From Epilinea sp044228875 (GTDB lineage: Bacteria; Chloroflexota; Anaerolineae; Epilineales; Epilineaceae), in the NCBI GenBank assembly GCA_044228875.1, contig JBGAUA010000080.1, positions 1 to 15,039 of the forward strand: 15,039 bases of DNA, given 5' to 3'. Shown here piece after piece: positions 1 through 7,023 of the stretch. A program made the translations under genes and the position numbers. The notes under the pieces are model-generated. The model was given only the letters and a program-made list of their open reading frames with translations, was not told the DNA's origin and did no database searches. Within the stretch, counting starts at the first letter, position 1; each line of letters starts with the position of its first letter.

Positions 1-48
1 GGTGCTCGTCCGCACGCGTGTGTGGCCCAAATCTGTTCGGCAGCCACT

Positions 49-255
49 TTACCAACCGACGTCCGCCCCCGTGGCCAGCTTCAAGGCCAGGCGCAGCAAC
101 TCCGGGTTGGCCTCCTGATCGGATTTGAGCAGGTGGTCCAGAAACAGCTTGCCCTGGCTGCTGCCCGCGGCGCAACTTCCGTCCAGCTCCCAATGCCGGC
201 CCGGCCGCTCGTAGGGCGAGTTGAGGATGGGCTGCTGGAAGAAGTCGGCGGGCAT
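49..255 (-). pseudogene. Remnant of a type III-like restriction endonuclease/helicase, N-terminal pieces only
   Basis: The 68-residue reading frame begins with DFFQQPILNSPYERPGRHWELD, which I recognise as the N-terminal signature of large type III-like (BPTD_3080-type) restriction helicases, proteins of roughly 1000 residues. After about 26 residues it jumps in frame to a second family block, NPELLRLALKLATGA, which in intact members runs straight into the Walker A motif (GAGKT). Here it changes to GADVGW and stops at the TAA at 49-51. The region between the two blocks, the helicase motor and the nuclease domain are all missing, so this cannot be an active enzyme. A promoter-like sequence lies directly upstream. 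The family assignment rests on remembered motifs, not a search. A tiny functional protein is possible but unlikely. Confidence 0.6.
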
Positions 256-263
256 GGGCGGCG

Positions 264-292
264 ATGATACCGGGCAATGGGGTGCGGGGCAA
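264..292 (-). promoter_or_regulatory. Sigma70-like promoter of the restriction-gene remnant, leaderless geometry
   Basis: Reading on the minus strand, TTGCCC (287-292) is followed after 17 bases by TATCAT (264-269), then 8 bases, then the ATG at 255. Transcription would begin at or next to the start codon, giving a leaderless mRNA. No Shine-Dalgarno sequence is seen. The -35 matches consensus at 4 of 6 positions. The spacing is the same as that of the promoter at 13212-13240. Bases 293-397 hold nothing else I can support. Confidence 0.4.
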
Positions 293-397
293 TCGGGTGG
301 GGCGTTACGGACCGGCGTTAGCCGTTCTAGCGCGCAAGGTCAATCTGCCGAGTCACCACGGGACGCTCCTGTAACGCCAGTCCGGTAGTCTCGGCGG

Positions 398-1435
398 ATG
401 CCCCATTCGAAGCCGCAGCCTACGCACCTAGCGGCGCCCACGTCCACCTCCGGGCCGGATCCCGACACCACTCCGGATCTCCTCCCGGACCCTGCCCCCT
501 CCCCACACCACGCCACCGGCAGCCGCGCCGCCGACCTCGGCGGCCGCAGGTTGATCGACTTGATGCCGGACGACTGGCTGCGCTTCGTCACCTCTCGACC
601 GGATATCCGCAACCTGGAGCGGCTGGAGGGCAGCTTTCAGTGGGTAGGTCGGGAGACGGATGTGCTGCTGCGGGCGGTAGACCCGCAGGAGGGCGAGTTC
701 CTGGTCGCCATAGAGCTGCAGTTGCATCCCGACCGGCGCATGCCTGTGCGCATGGACGTCTACGCCGCCTTGGGCGAACAGAAGTACGGTTTGCCGGTCT
801 ACCCCGTGGTGATTAACATCCTACCAGGAGCAGCCTCGGGCCTGGATCATTACGAGTCAACGGTCCTGGACCTGTCCGCCAGACGCGATTTCCGCGTCAT
901 CAACCTTTGGGAGCAGGACGCCCAGGCCGTGATGGACAGCGACATCGTCGGCCTGCTGCCCTTCGTGCCGGTGATGCGCGGCGGCGGCGACCAGGCGTTG
1001 TTGGAGCGGGTGCTGGAGCGGCTGCGACGCACGCCGGAGCTGGCGGGCATGGAGGCGCTCCTCGCCGAGATGGCCAGTCATGTGCTCAACCAGAAGCAAG
1101 TGCTTGACATCATGAGGTGGGACATGGAAGCGGCGACCGGACTGACCTTCTACGAGGAGATTCTGAGCAAGGGGATCGAGCAGGGGCTGGAGCAGGGGCT
1201 AGAGCAAGGGTTGGTGCAAGGGTTGGAACAAGGACTGGAGCTCGGCATCGAACAGGGCCATCGCGAGGCCGCGCTGCAGCATCTCCAGCGGGTCCTCACC
1301 CACCGTTTTGCCGTTGAGACCCAGTCCCTGTCGGCGGTCCTGTCGCGCTACGACCTGCCGACACTGGAGCGACTGCTCGACGCGGCCCTGGATGCCACCA
1401 GCATCGACACCTTCCGCGCGGAGTTGCCGACGTAG
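398..1435 (+). CDS. Rpn-family PD-(D/E)XK nuclease / putative transposase-like protein with DUF4351-like C-terminus
   Basis: 345 residues. The Rpn (YhgA-like) families are PD-(D/E)XK nucleases linked to DNA cleavage and RecA-independent recombination, and are often annotated as putative transposases. The nuclease core is visible at residues 52-175. It has the block DLMPDDWLRF, then an acidic residue (Asp88) in ETDVLLRA, then Glu106-Leu-Gln108 in AIELQ, which fits the D...ExQ form of the active site. Residues 259-288 are EQGL-type repeats, typical of these proteins. Residues 290-342 (LQRVLTHRF, then LPTLERLLDAALDATSIDTF) resemble the DUF4351 tail. The first ~50 residues are Pro/Thr-rich and unlike the family, so a later start (ATG at 563, residue 56) is possible. 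No Shine-Dalgarno is evident, but TAGTCT lies six bases before ATG 398, as for other leaderless-type starts here. A scrap of a second copy lies at 13813-13874. Confidence 0.8.
   Translation: MPHSKPQPTHLAAPTSTSGPDPDTTPDLLPDPAPSPHHATGSRAADLGGRRLIDLMPDDWLRFVTSRPDIRNLERLEGSFQWVGRETDVLLRAVDPQEGEFLVAIELQLHPDRRMPVRMDVYAALGEQKYGLPVYPVVINILPGAASGLDHYESTVLDLSARRDFRVINLWEQDAQAVMDSDIVGLLPFVPVMRGGGDQALLERVLERLRRTPELAGMEALLAEMASHVLNQKQVLDIMRWDMEAATGLTFYEEILSKGIEQGLEQGLEQGLVQGLEQGLELGIEQGHREAALQHLQRVLTHRFAVETQSLSAVLSRYDLPTLERLLDAALDATSIDTFRAELPT
1172..1261 (+). repeat. In-frame minisatellite encoding EQGL/EQG repeats
   Basis: About seven imperfect 12-base units of the type gagcaggggctg encode residues 259-288 of the Rpn-like protein. 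Such runs between the nuclease core and the C-terminal domain are a known trait of the family and vary in copy number by slippage. The pattern predicts an amphipathic, possibly coiled helix. Confidence 0.8.
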
Positions 1436-1648
1436 ACGGGATTCCTGGACGCGGCATTCAGTCACGCCGCACCTGTGCAGCGGGCGGAGGAAGAACACGA
1501 CGCCCCTATCCAGAAGCCGCCGCCTTGCGCACGTAGCACGGGCAATCCAGCACGGGCCGCGGCGGGTCTATCGCGCCGATGATGCCGCCATCCGACCGCG
1601 CTCGCGCGGCATGACCCATCGCCCAGTGCCCCGCAGCGCACACCACCC
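1436..1648. other. Intergenic region between convergent genes
   Basis: 213 bases between the stop of the Rpn-like gene and the stop of the lipoprotein gene. Only weak short inverted repeats are visible (for example ccgcgctcgcgcgg near 1594-1607), and neither is followed by a T tract. No gene is supported here. Confidence 0.5.
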
Positions 1649-2551
1649 TCAGCGACAACCGCACTTGAACACCAGGCCGTTGGTCACCGGGTTATAGGCC
1701 AGGTTCGGGTTCTGCAGGTTGAGCGCCGTGCGGTAGGCATTGTTGAGCGGATCGAAGGGCACACCCGGATTGCACAGCTCGCCCCAGCCCGCAACCGCCT
1801 CCGGATGGGCGATCGCCGCGGCGATGGCGTCCTGCGGCGCATCCAGGTTTGGGCAGGCGATAGGCTCGGGGCCGGTCTTCAGCGTCGCGCATAGGTTGTC
1901 GATCCAGAACTCCTGCCCGCCGACCTGCAGCTGCGTGATCGGTCCGGTAGCCGTCATGCTGCCCGTCTTGCCGCCGACCACCGTAACCGGCGGCGTGAAG
2001 CTCAGCGCCACCCCGCCGATGGGGCTCGGCGCGGCTTCGAGCTCGCCCGCATAGGCCGGGGCGGGCTGCCCGTTGATGGCCAGGTTCTCGCGGCCGCCCA
2101 TGTCCAGGTAGTCGAGCGTGACCTTGGTGACCGGGGCGCCCAGCCCGCTGAAGTCGAATTCCAGGTTGATGTTGTTCACCGCCATGACCTGGCTCATCCC
2201 GAAGGTGGCCGGGGCCGGTTCGATGCCGGCCTCGCCGAAGGACCCGCCGCCGCCCATGAAGACGAAGTCGCGCACGCGCACATCGATGCCATGGCTGTTG
2301 AAGATCAATGTCCCGGGCGCCTGGCCCGCCGGCGCCCCGTATTGCGTGCCAGCCGCCAGCGGCTGTTCGAAGTCGACGCAGACCGGGCCGCTGGCGGCGG
2401 AGGCCGCGGTGGAGGCTTCGGTTGCCGTGTCCGCCACGACGGCCTCGGTCGGGGCATCGGTAGCGGCCGGCACGGCGGTCGGCGCCGCGGGCGCCTCACA
2501 GGCGGCTACCAGGCCGGCAGCCAGGATCCAGGGAAGGGCATGGTGCTTCAT
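1649..2551 (-). CDS. Secreted lipoprotein with a beta-sandwich-like domain, function unknown
   Basis: 300 residues from the ATG at 2551. This start is chosen because GAGGGAG lies just upstream and the protein then opens with a classic lipoprotein signal: MKHH, a hydrophobic stretch, then VAAC with the lipid-anchored cysteine at residue 18. Residues 19-56 are an Ala/Thr/Pro-rich linker. Residues 58-225 run from CVDFEQ to FWIDNLC. FExP near the start and a terminal DNLC are common in extracellular beta-sandwich (carbohydrate-binding-like) modules of secreted bacterial proteins, and Cys58 and Cys221 could form a disulfide. A short C-terminal region (226-300) has four more cysteines and ends FKCGCR. 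No catalytic motif is seen and I do not recognise a named family. The longer upstream reading (start at 2689) is Arg-rich and would hide the signal peptide, so it is rejected. Confidence 0.75.
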   Translation of the reverse strand: MKHHALPWILAAGLVAACEAPAAPTAVPAATDAPTEAVVADTATEASTAASAASGPVCVDFEQPLAAGTQYGAPAGQAPGTLIFNSHGIDVRVRDFVFMGGGGSFGEAGIEPAPATFGMSQVMAVNNINLEFDFSGLGAPVTKVTLDYLDMGGRENLAINGQPAPAYAGELEAAPSPIGGVALSFTPPVTVVGGKTGSMTATGPITQLQVGGQEFWIDNLCATLKTGPEPIACPNLDAPQDAIAAAIAHPEAVAGWGELCNPGVPFDPLNNAYRTALNLQNPNLAYNPVTNGLVFKCGCR

Positions 2552-2962
2552 CGGGTTCTCCCTCATCCATCGAAGGCCGGCGGTTGCGGATGGCCAGCGA
2601 ACCACCCTGCGGCGCATTCGCGCGACCGATGGTCGTGCGGCCCGGCGCCAGCGGGGACGGCCGACCGGCGTTCGATGGAATGAAGTCACGTCCGTCCCGT
2701 AGCCAGCTTAGCGCGATGTTGCCTCCTGTCACCATGAAATCGGAACAAAATCGGTCCGCCATCTTGGTCCGATAGCGCTCCGGGTTGACCCACTTCGGGC
2801 GATGGCTCCGTCGGGCCGCTTCGCGTATCATCCGTCCCTAATCCTCAGCCAGATGCACCGCCACCACTCCGGCGATGCGCACCAGATCACGAATCCACGT
2901 CGCCAGGGCCTGACATCTGATGCCGGCGACCTCCCCGGGGCCGGGACAACAAGGGGCGATTG
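2552..2962. other. Divergent intergenic region, no gene supported
   Basis: 411 bases between two divergent genes, which must hold the promoters of both. I found no convincing -35/-10 pair: TTGACC at 2785-2790 has no -10 at the right distance and TATCAT at 2826-2831 has no -35. An AT-richer patch at 2737-2760 contains the near-repeat aaatcgg-aacaa-aatcgg. On the minus strand, a frame at about 2838-2960 ends in WIRDLVRIAGVVAVHLAED and a stop. It reads like the tail of a decayed gene but has no start or recognisable relative. Confidence 0.5.
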
Positions 2963-3589
2963 ATGCCGATGGGCCTGTCCGGAACACGCACTTACCGATG
3001 GGGCGGCGCCGCCTTCGCTCTGGGCAACCTGCTGTTCATCGTCAACAAGCTTGACGAGATGAGCCGCCTCTTCCTCGGGCGCTGGATGCCCGATGCCATC
3101 TCGGGGCAGAACCCCGCGCTGATCCTGTTCGGGCAGCTGGCCCTCATCTTCGGCTACCTGGCCTTCTACGGGGTCTACGCCCCACGAGTGGGTCGTCTGG
3201 GCAGGATAGCGCTGCGCCTGTTCAGCGGTGGCGGGGTCTTGTTGGCGCTAGGGCATACCGTCTTCATCGACCTTTCGCCAACCGTCTTCCCGCCGGCCGT
3301 GCTCGTCTATGCCGAATCCTTGTTTCTGCTCGTGATCATCGGCCTCTTGACCCTGCTCGTGGGTCTCATCTGGTTCGGCATCCTGAACCTGCGCCGGCCG
3401 GTGCTAAGCGCCTGGCGCTGGCTGCCATTGGTCACCGGCCTGATGGGCCTCATCGGCTTCGTGGGCTTCAGCGGCGAGGAGATCACCTCCACTTTCCTCG
3501 TCTTCCGCACCCTGTTCGCCATCGGCCTGGTAGGGCTCGGCGTCACGCTGGCGCGGGAATCGCCAGCACAGCCGGCGCTGGACGCCTGA
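2963..3589 (+). CDS. Six-helix integral membrane protein, function unknown
   Basis: 208 residues from ATG 2963, chosen over TTG 2960 because AAGGGG (2951-2956) is well spaced before it. Hydrophobic segments lie at about residues 13-29, 52-72, 84-103, 119-140, 152-170 and 176-196, giving six predicted membrane helices with short loops. The protein resembles the many poorly described bacterial integral membrane proteins that carry a GxLLF...NKxDEMSR-type first loop. There are no obvious enzymatic or transport motifs. Neighbours are on other strands, so no operon is suggested. Confidence 0.75.
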   Translation: MPMGLSGTRTYRWGGAAFALGNLLFIVNKLDEMSRLFLGRWMPDAISGQNPALILFGQLALIFGYLAFYGVYAPRVGRLGRIALRLFSGGGVLLALGHTVFIDLSPTVFPPAVLVYAESLFLLVIIGLLTLLVGLIWFGILNLRRPVLSAWRWLPLVTGLMGLIGFVGFSGEEITSTFLVFRTLFAIGLVGLGVTLARESPAQPALDA

Positions 3590-3592
3590 CCG

Positions 3593-3620
3593 CAGGCAGC
3601 GGAAGCGCTCGCGCAGGACG
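3593..3620. repeat. Dispersed short repeat, copy 1
   Basis: The core CAGCGGaAGCGCTCGCGCAGGA recurs at 4718-4745 and 12623-12644 with one mismatch each to the 12623 copy. On the minus strand this copy reads VLRERFRCLRSGV. The copy at 4718 reads VLRGRYRCLRSGV with different synonymous codons for the final residues, which suggests descent from a coding sequence. It lies just after the membrane-protein gene and 64 bases past the end of the zinc-ribbon gene. Confidence 0.55.
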
Positions 3621-3684
3621 GTGTCCGCGCGTCCGCCCAATCCTTCGGGTTGCCGGCCAGCCCACGCACCAACGCCGGATCAAC

Positions 3685-4008
3685 TCAACCCGCAGCGTCT
3701 TCTTTCCAGGCATCCCTGACGATCCGCAAAGCATCGTTCAGTGGGTCGGCATCGCCGCGACCACCCGCACCGGACAGGTCCGGCTCCGGTTCGGATGCGG
3801 GCTCAGACTCGGGCGCCGGCGGAAAGGGCTCGTCGAGGCCGTTCTGGCGGCCGTTGAAGTACCAGCGGCTGCCGCTGATCCGGTGCTCCACCGGCTCGCC
3901 GTTCGGACAGCAGAGGCGGCCGGCGCGGCCATCCTCGGCGGGCACCATCTCCGCCCCGCACCAGGGGCAGGCGGGCGGTCGTCGCGGCGGTCGCTGTTGA
4001 AATCCCAT
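3685..4008 (-). CDS. Small zinc-ribbon protein, function unknown
   Basis: 107 residues from ATG 4008. The N-terminus carries a metal-binding knuckle, CPWC (Cys14, Cys17), followed by LCCPNGE (Cys33, Cys34) and a nearby His42, consistent with a short zinc ribbon. Residues 45-60 contain the aromatic stretch SRWYFNGRQNG. Residues 61-85 are Pro/Glu/Ser-rich and probably disordered. The tail (88-107) is a short helix. The longer upstream frame is rejected because it overlaps the YcxB-like gene antisense and is Arg/Ser-rich. No Shine-Dalgarno precedes 4008, but TATACT ends six bases before the start codon. Role unknown; the CxxC/CC pattern is the only support for metal binding. Confidence 0.65.
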   Translation of the reverse strand: MGFQQRPPRRPPACPWCGAEMVPAEDGRAGRLCCPNGEPVEHRISGSRWYFNGRQNGLDEPFPPAPESEPASEPEPDLSGAGGRGDADPLNDALRIVRDAWKEDAAG

Positions 4009-4020
4009 GCGCTCAGTATA
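4009..4020 (-). promoter_or_regulatory. -10 element TATACT, leaderless-type start of the zinc-ribbon gene
   Basis: On the minus strand TATACT (4015-4020) lies six bases before ATG 4008, where transcription start and translation start would nearly coincide. No good -35 is found at 16-18 bases, so the call rests on the -10 match alone. Confidence 0.3.
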
Positions 4021-4096
4021 GCGGCAACATCCTTGACGCATCCATGAATAGAGAGTGATAGCGGCCTGCCTGTCCTTCCACCCACTGCGTCCTGCC

Positions 4097-4657
4097 TCAG
4101 CCGACCGCGGCAGCCGCGCTCCCGGCGCCGACCTTCTCGCGGATGAAGGCGTCGACCTCTCCCGACACCGCGGCCGCCGGCACGAAGATCTCCCCATTGC
4201 CCACCAGCTTCAGGTACCAGCCGTCGGCCTCCCGAACAGCGGCATCGACGAGCGGCCAGGCCAACGTGTAGACGTACAGGTCGCCGGTCTCCTGCCCACC
4301 ACCAGGTTCGGCATGCGGCGCCTGACCCGCGGATGCCTGCAAGCGCATCGTGATGCCGGTGTCGGTCACCGTGTAGCTTCGCAGCGGATCCCCCAGTCTC
4401 TGGTCGACGAGCCCGCGCTGGCCGCGCATGTAGCGATCGACGAACCAGAGCATGATGACGATGCCGGCCACCACTCCGGCCGGGAATGCCGCCAGGGCAA
4501 CGCGCGGCGTATCCCAGGTGAGCAGGGTCAGGAGCCCGATCAACGCGCCGAACAAGGGCAGCAGCCACACCTGCCGGCCCAAGGCGATGCGGACGAGACG
4601 GAACAGGCTGCGGGGGTCATGGCTCTCGGACAGGCGAACGGCGGCGCTGTGGTTCAT
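4097..4657 (-). CDS. YcxB-like membrane protein
   Basis: 186 residues from ATG 4657, with GGAGGT (4664-4669 on the plus strand, complement) at ideal spacing. Two membrane helices at about residues 31-47 and 53-73 are followed by a cytoplasmic domain (95-175). It has the layout of the YcxB-like C-terminal domain: SYTVTDTGI, later LAWPLVDAA, then WYLKLVGNGEIFVPAAAVS and a closing helix. The family is widespread and its function is not established. The region 4111-4531 is repeated almost exactly at 12205-12625, where the start and first helix are lost. This copy is intact and is the likely functional one. It starts divergently from the repeat-protein gene at 4892. Confidence 0.75.
   Translation of the reverse strand: MNHSAAVRLSESHDPRSLFRLVRIALGRQVWLLPLFGALIGLLTLLTWDTPRVALAAFPAGVVAGIVIMLWFVDRYMRGQRGLVDQRLGDPLRSYTVTDTGITMRLQASAGQAPHAEPGGGQETGDLYVYTLAWPLVDAAVREADGWYLKLVGNGEIFVPAAAVSGEVDAFIREKVGAGSAAAAVG
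4111..4531. repeat. 421-bp duplicated segment, copy 1 (YcxB-like gene body)
   Basis: Aligns without gaps to 12205-12625 in the same orientation with five mismatches (98.8% identity). Four of the five change the protein (Val/Met, Pro/Ala, Ile/Thr, Ala/Thr) and one is silent. Confidence 0.95.
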
Positions 4658-4717
4658 GGCGTTACCTCCGGAAATCGCGCGACTGCGGGGCGGCATCGCC
4701 AGGTCTACGCCGGATCT

Positions 4718-4745
4718 CAGGCAGCGGTAGCGCCCGCGCAGGACG
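4718..4745. repeat. Dispersed short repeat, copy 2
   Basis: Same core as 3593-3620 and 12623-12644. It sits about 60 bases upstream of the YcxB-like start codon. In the second YcxB copy the same element is fused directly onto the truncated gene, as if the 193 bases between two CAG triplets had been deleted. Confidence 0.55.
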
Positions 4746-4891
4746 AGGCAACAGGGTACTGAAGACCGCTGCCAGCAGGACTTCCGCAACGGGCCGTGAC
4801 TTTTCCGCGGACTTCGCGACTCTAGGGGTGAATCCGACGCACCGATCGCGAACACGCAAGCGCGATCGGAACCCCCCAAGGAGTCTGGACC

Positions 4892-5311
4892 ATGGCCTTC
4901 CTGACGATCGCACAGCTAGCCGTACTGACCGCCCTGAGCAGCGGTCCCCAGCACGCCAACATGGACAAGTTGGCAGCGGCGCTCCCCTCCCAGCCCACGG
5001 CGGTGGTGGTGGTGCTCAAGGGCGGCGCCGATGATCCACCCGGCGACGATCGCGGGCGCGGTGGACGCGGCGGCCGAGGCGGCGGCGGTGCCGACGATCC
5101 GCCCGGCGACGACCGTGGCGGCCGGCGCGGCGGCCGGCTTGGCGCGATCGGTGTCAGCAGGATCGGTGTTGTCGGCAACGTCGGCTTCCGCGGCGGCGCC
5201 GATGATCCACCCGGCGACGATCGCGGGCGCGGTGGCCGCGGCGGCCGTGGCGGTGGTGGTGCCGACGATCCGCCCGGCGACGACCGCGGCGGCCGACGCG
5301 GCGGCCGATGA
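4892..5311 (+). CDS. Gly/Arg/Asp-rich protein with two identical 39-residue repeats
   Basis: 139 residues from ATG 4892, with AAGGAG at 4878-4883. Residues 1-43 are moderately hydrophobic without a clear signal peptide. Residues 44-82 and 101-139 are identical 39-residue repeats, each built as GGADDPPGDDRG, an RGG-like stretch, GGADDPPGDDRG again and RRGGR. An 18-residue linker (LGAIGVSR...NVGFR) separates them, and the second repeat forms the exact C-terminus. At DNA level the two repeats differ at seven sites, all silent third-codon positions, which supports this frame as the real one and argues for selection on the peptide. Acidic DDPPGDD motifs alternating with RGG motifs suggest a disordered protein that could bind nucleic acid or metal, but that is inference. 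No family recognised. A reverse-strand frame (4822-5565) across the same repeats is taken as a shadow. Confidence 0.7.
   Translation: MAFLTIAQLAVLTALSSGPQHANMDKLAAALPSQPTAVVVVLKGGADDPPGDDRGRGGRGGRGGGGADDPPGDDRGGRRGGRLGAIGVSRIGVVGNVGFRGGADDPPGDDRGRGGRGGRGGGGADDPPGDDRGGRRGGR
5021..5137. repeat. 117-bp direct repeat, unit 1
   Basis: Encodes residues 44-82 of the repeat protein. Pairs with 5192-5308 with seven differences in 117 bases, all synonymous in the plus frame. Each unit itself contains two copies of the ADDPPGDDRG-coding segment. Confidence 0.95.
5192..5308. repeat. 117-bp direct repeat, unit 2
   Basis: Encodes residues 101-139, directly followed by the TGA stop at 5309-5311. It is the partner of 5021-5137. 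Confidence 0.95.
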
Positions 5312-5593
5312 CCGACGTCGAATGAGCCTGGCCAGGACGGGGTTCGATCGGGTGATTGCCCGGCCGCCCCGCTTCTGGCGTTAATCGCGCGGACGCGCGC
5401 TCGCTGCCGCGGCGTCCGACTGACCTCCGCATCACCGCTCCTTCGGCTCCCCAACCGGACGGCTACTGCCTCCCTTGCCGTGGCCGGTGGCCAATCCCGC
5501 AACCGATCTCCAGATCTTCGCTGCCCGTTACCTTTTTGGCGTCCCGTCGACCTATGCGCTGTCAATCACCCGACCCAGCAAAGGAAGCCAGCC

Positions 5594-6952
5594 ATGCGTA
5601 GCCTGACCACCCTCCTTCTTTCCCTCGCCGTAGCCGTCTGCGGCGTGAGGATCAGCCTCGCCCAGGAAGCCCTGCCCATCGACCAGCGGGCGGCCGACCC
5701 CATGACGGACGACATCGTCACCCCCCTCGACAGCAAGCCCGGTCCGCGCAGCGCCGCGGCCCCTCGCGCCTGCTACGTGCGACTCCCCGACCTGCCGCAG
5801 GCCGTCTATGGTGGCTTCGGCGCTTATGACCCGAGTACCCGCATGCTGGCCTACGCCGGCGGTGCCGTGCGACGCTTCGACGCCCTCACCGAGACCGTCA
5901 ACAAGCTCTACACTCTGGCGGTGGACCGGAGCGACGGCGCCTGGCAGCTGCGGCGCTACTCCCGCAACGCCGGCTACCAGCAGCGGCGCGACCGCGGCTG
6001 CCGGGACATGGCGGGCGTCATGCTGCCAGGCGGCAGCTGGCTGTCCGTGATGGGCAAGGGCGGTTGCGACAACGGCCGGTTCAGCAAGGCCGCGAGCAGC
6101 GGTGGGGGCGACCTGGTCGAACTGCAGATGAGCGGTGGTCTAGCGCGCGGTGGCCCCGCCTGGGTCGTCGGTGGCGGGCTGACGGAGCTGGTAGGGGCCT
6201 TGGCGGCTCAGAAGGGTCGGCTTACCAAGCCCTTCGCCACCTATGACAGCAGCCGCGACCGGGTCGTCTTCGGGCAAGGCACCTTCGACGACGACAGCAC
6301 GGCCATGACCCAGAGCAGTGTCTATACCGCCCAGCGCGTCGGCCACAAGTTCCGGGTGGACGAGATCTTCCCGCGAGGAGCCGCTCCCACCGGGCGACAC
6401 GGCAGTTGCGGCGCCTACGTGTCCGACGCGGCCCTGGGCCTCGACGGCATCCTGGTCGTCGGCGGGCGTCAGGCCGGCGTGGTGGACCCGGAGATGCTCA
6501 GCGAGGTCTGGTACCTTGACTTCGCCACGTCCCCGGTCGGTGAGTGGAAGCAGCTGACCCGTCGTTTCGGCAACCAGGCCAGCTTCGGGCCGCGCTACAA
6601 CGGCGCTTGCGCCTATGATCCCGTGGGCCGGCGCTTCATCTACTGGATGGGCCGCGCCAGCAAGGACATCCCCGGCGGCGCCGGCCATTCCGCCGGCGTC
6701 TGGCAGACCGATCTGTCCGCACTGGCCGGGACCGCGCCGCTCACCTGGGAACAGCTGGCCCCCGATGACTTCGACTTCCTGCCGGGCCGGGAGGGCATTC
6801 CGAGCGTCTGGGACCCTCTCGGCCGGCGCTTCTTCGTATTGGGTGGCCGCAAGGGCGACACCGAGTTCGCCGACAGTTACGTGGTCTACCCCGACGTCGT
6901 CGACGCCCAATGCGACACCATCGGCGTCGTGGCCACGGGCGGAGATGCCTGA
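5594..6952 (+). CDS. Secreted Kelch-like beta-propeller protein
   Basis: 452 residues from ATG 5594, with AAGGAA at 5581-5586. The start is chosen because it opens a signal peptide: MRSL, a leucine-rich core and a likely cut after SLA at residue 23. The mature part shows spaced Kelch/galactose-oxidase-type blades. Examples are GGFGAYDPSTRMLAYAGGA (73-91), GILVVGGR (285-292) before VWYLDF, YNGACAYDPVGRRFIYWMGR (335-354) before VWQTDL, and VWDPLGRRFFVLGGR (405-419) before YVVYP. The pattern YDP...R.F...GG...W..DL is the usual blade layout, and five to six blades can be guessed. No catalytic residues are evident. The role is probably extracellular binding or recognition. The gene is followed by the hairpin cluster at 7024-7198. 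The 282 bases before it (5312-5593) show no clear promoter. Confidence 0.75.
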   Translation: MRSLTTLLLSLAVAVCGVRISLAQEALPIDQRAADPMTDDIVTPLDSKPGPRSAAAPRACYVRLPDLPQAVYGGFGAYDPSTRMLAYAGGAVRRFDALTETVNKLYTLAVDRSDGAWQLRRYSRNAGYQQRRDRGCRDMAGVMLPGGSWLSVMGKGGCDNGRFSKAASSGGGDLVELQMSGGLARGGPAWVVGGGLTELVGALAAQKGRLTKPFATYDSSRDRVVFGQGTFDDDSTAMTQSSVYTAQRVGHKFRVDEIFPRGAAPTGRHGSCGAYVSDAALGLDGILVVGGRQAGVVDPEMLSEVWYLDFATSPVGEWKQLTRRFGNQASFGPRYNGACAYDPVGRRFIYWMGRASKDIPGGAGHSAGVWQTDLSALAGTAPLTWEQLAPDDFDFLPGREGIPSVWDPLGRRFFVLGGRKGDTEFADSYVVYPDVVDAQCDTIGVVATGGDA

Positions 6953-7023
6953 GGGCGACGGTAGCGTCGAAACGCTCCGCGTATGCACCGGCCCTGCCCT
7001 GTGCATGCGTCGTCCACGGAACA

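Noticed and set aside
2838..2960. Minus-strand frame ending WIRDLVRIAGVVAVHLAED and stop
   Set aside because: It looks coding-like but has no start codon, no ribosome-binding site and no recognisable family. At most a gene-tail remnant.
4032..4060. Plus-strand TTGACG with TGATAG 17 bases on, promoter-like
   Set aside because: The -10 is poor and it would drive transcription only antisense into the YcxB-like gene.
5021..5308. Possible CRISPR-like or regulatory repeat pair
   Set aside because: Only two units, with coding structure and silent third-position differences. This is an in-gene duplication, not an array.
4822..5565. 247-residue minus-strand frame with Pro-rich repeats (SSPGGSSAPP)
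   Set aside because: It mirrors the repeat protein. Under this frame the repeat differences are not specially silent, while in the plus frame all seven are; the plus frame also has a good ribosome-binding site.
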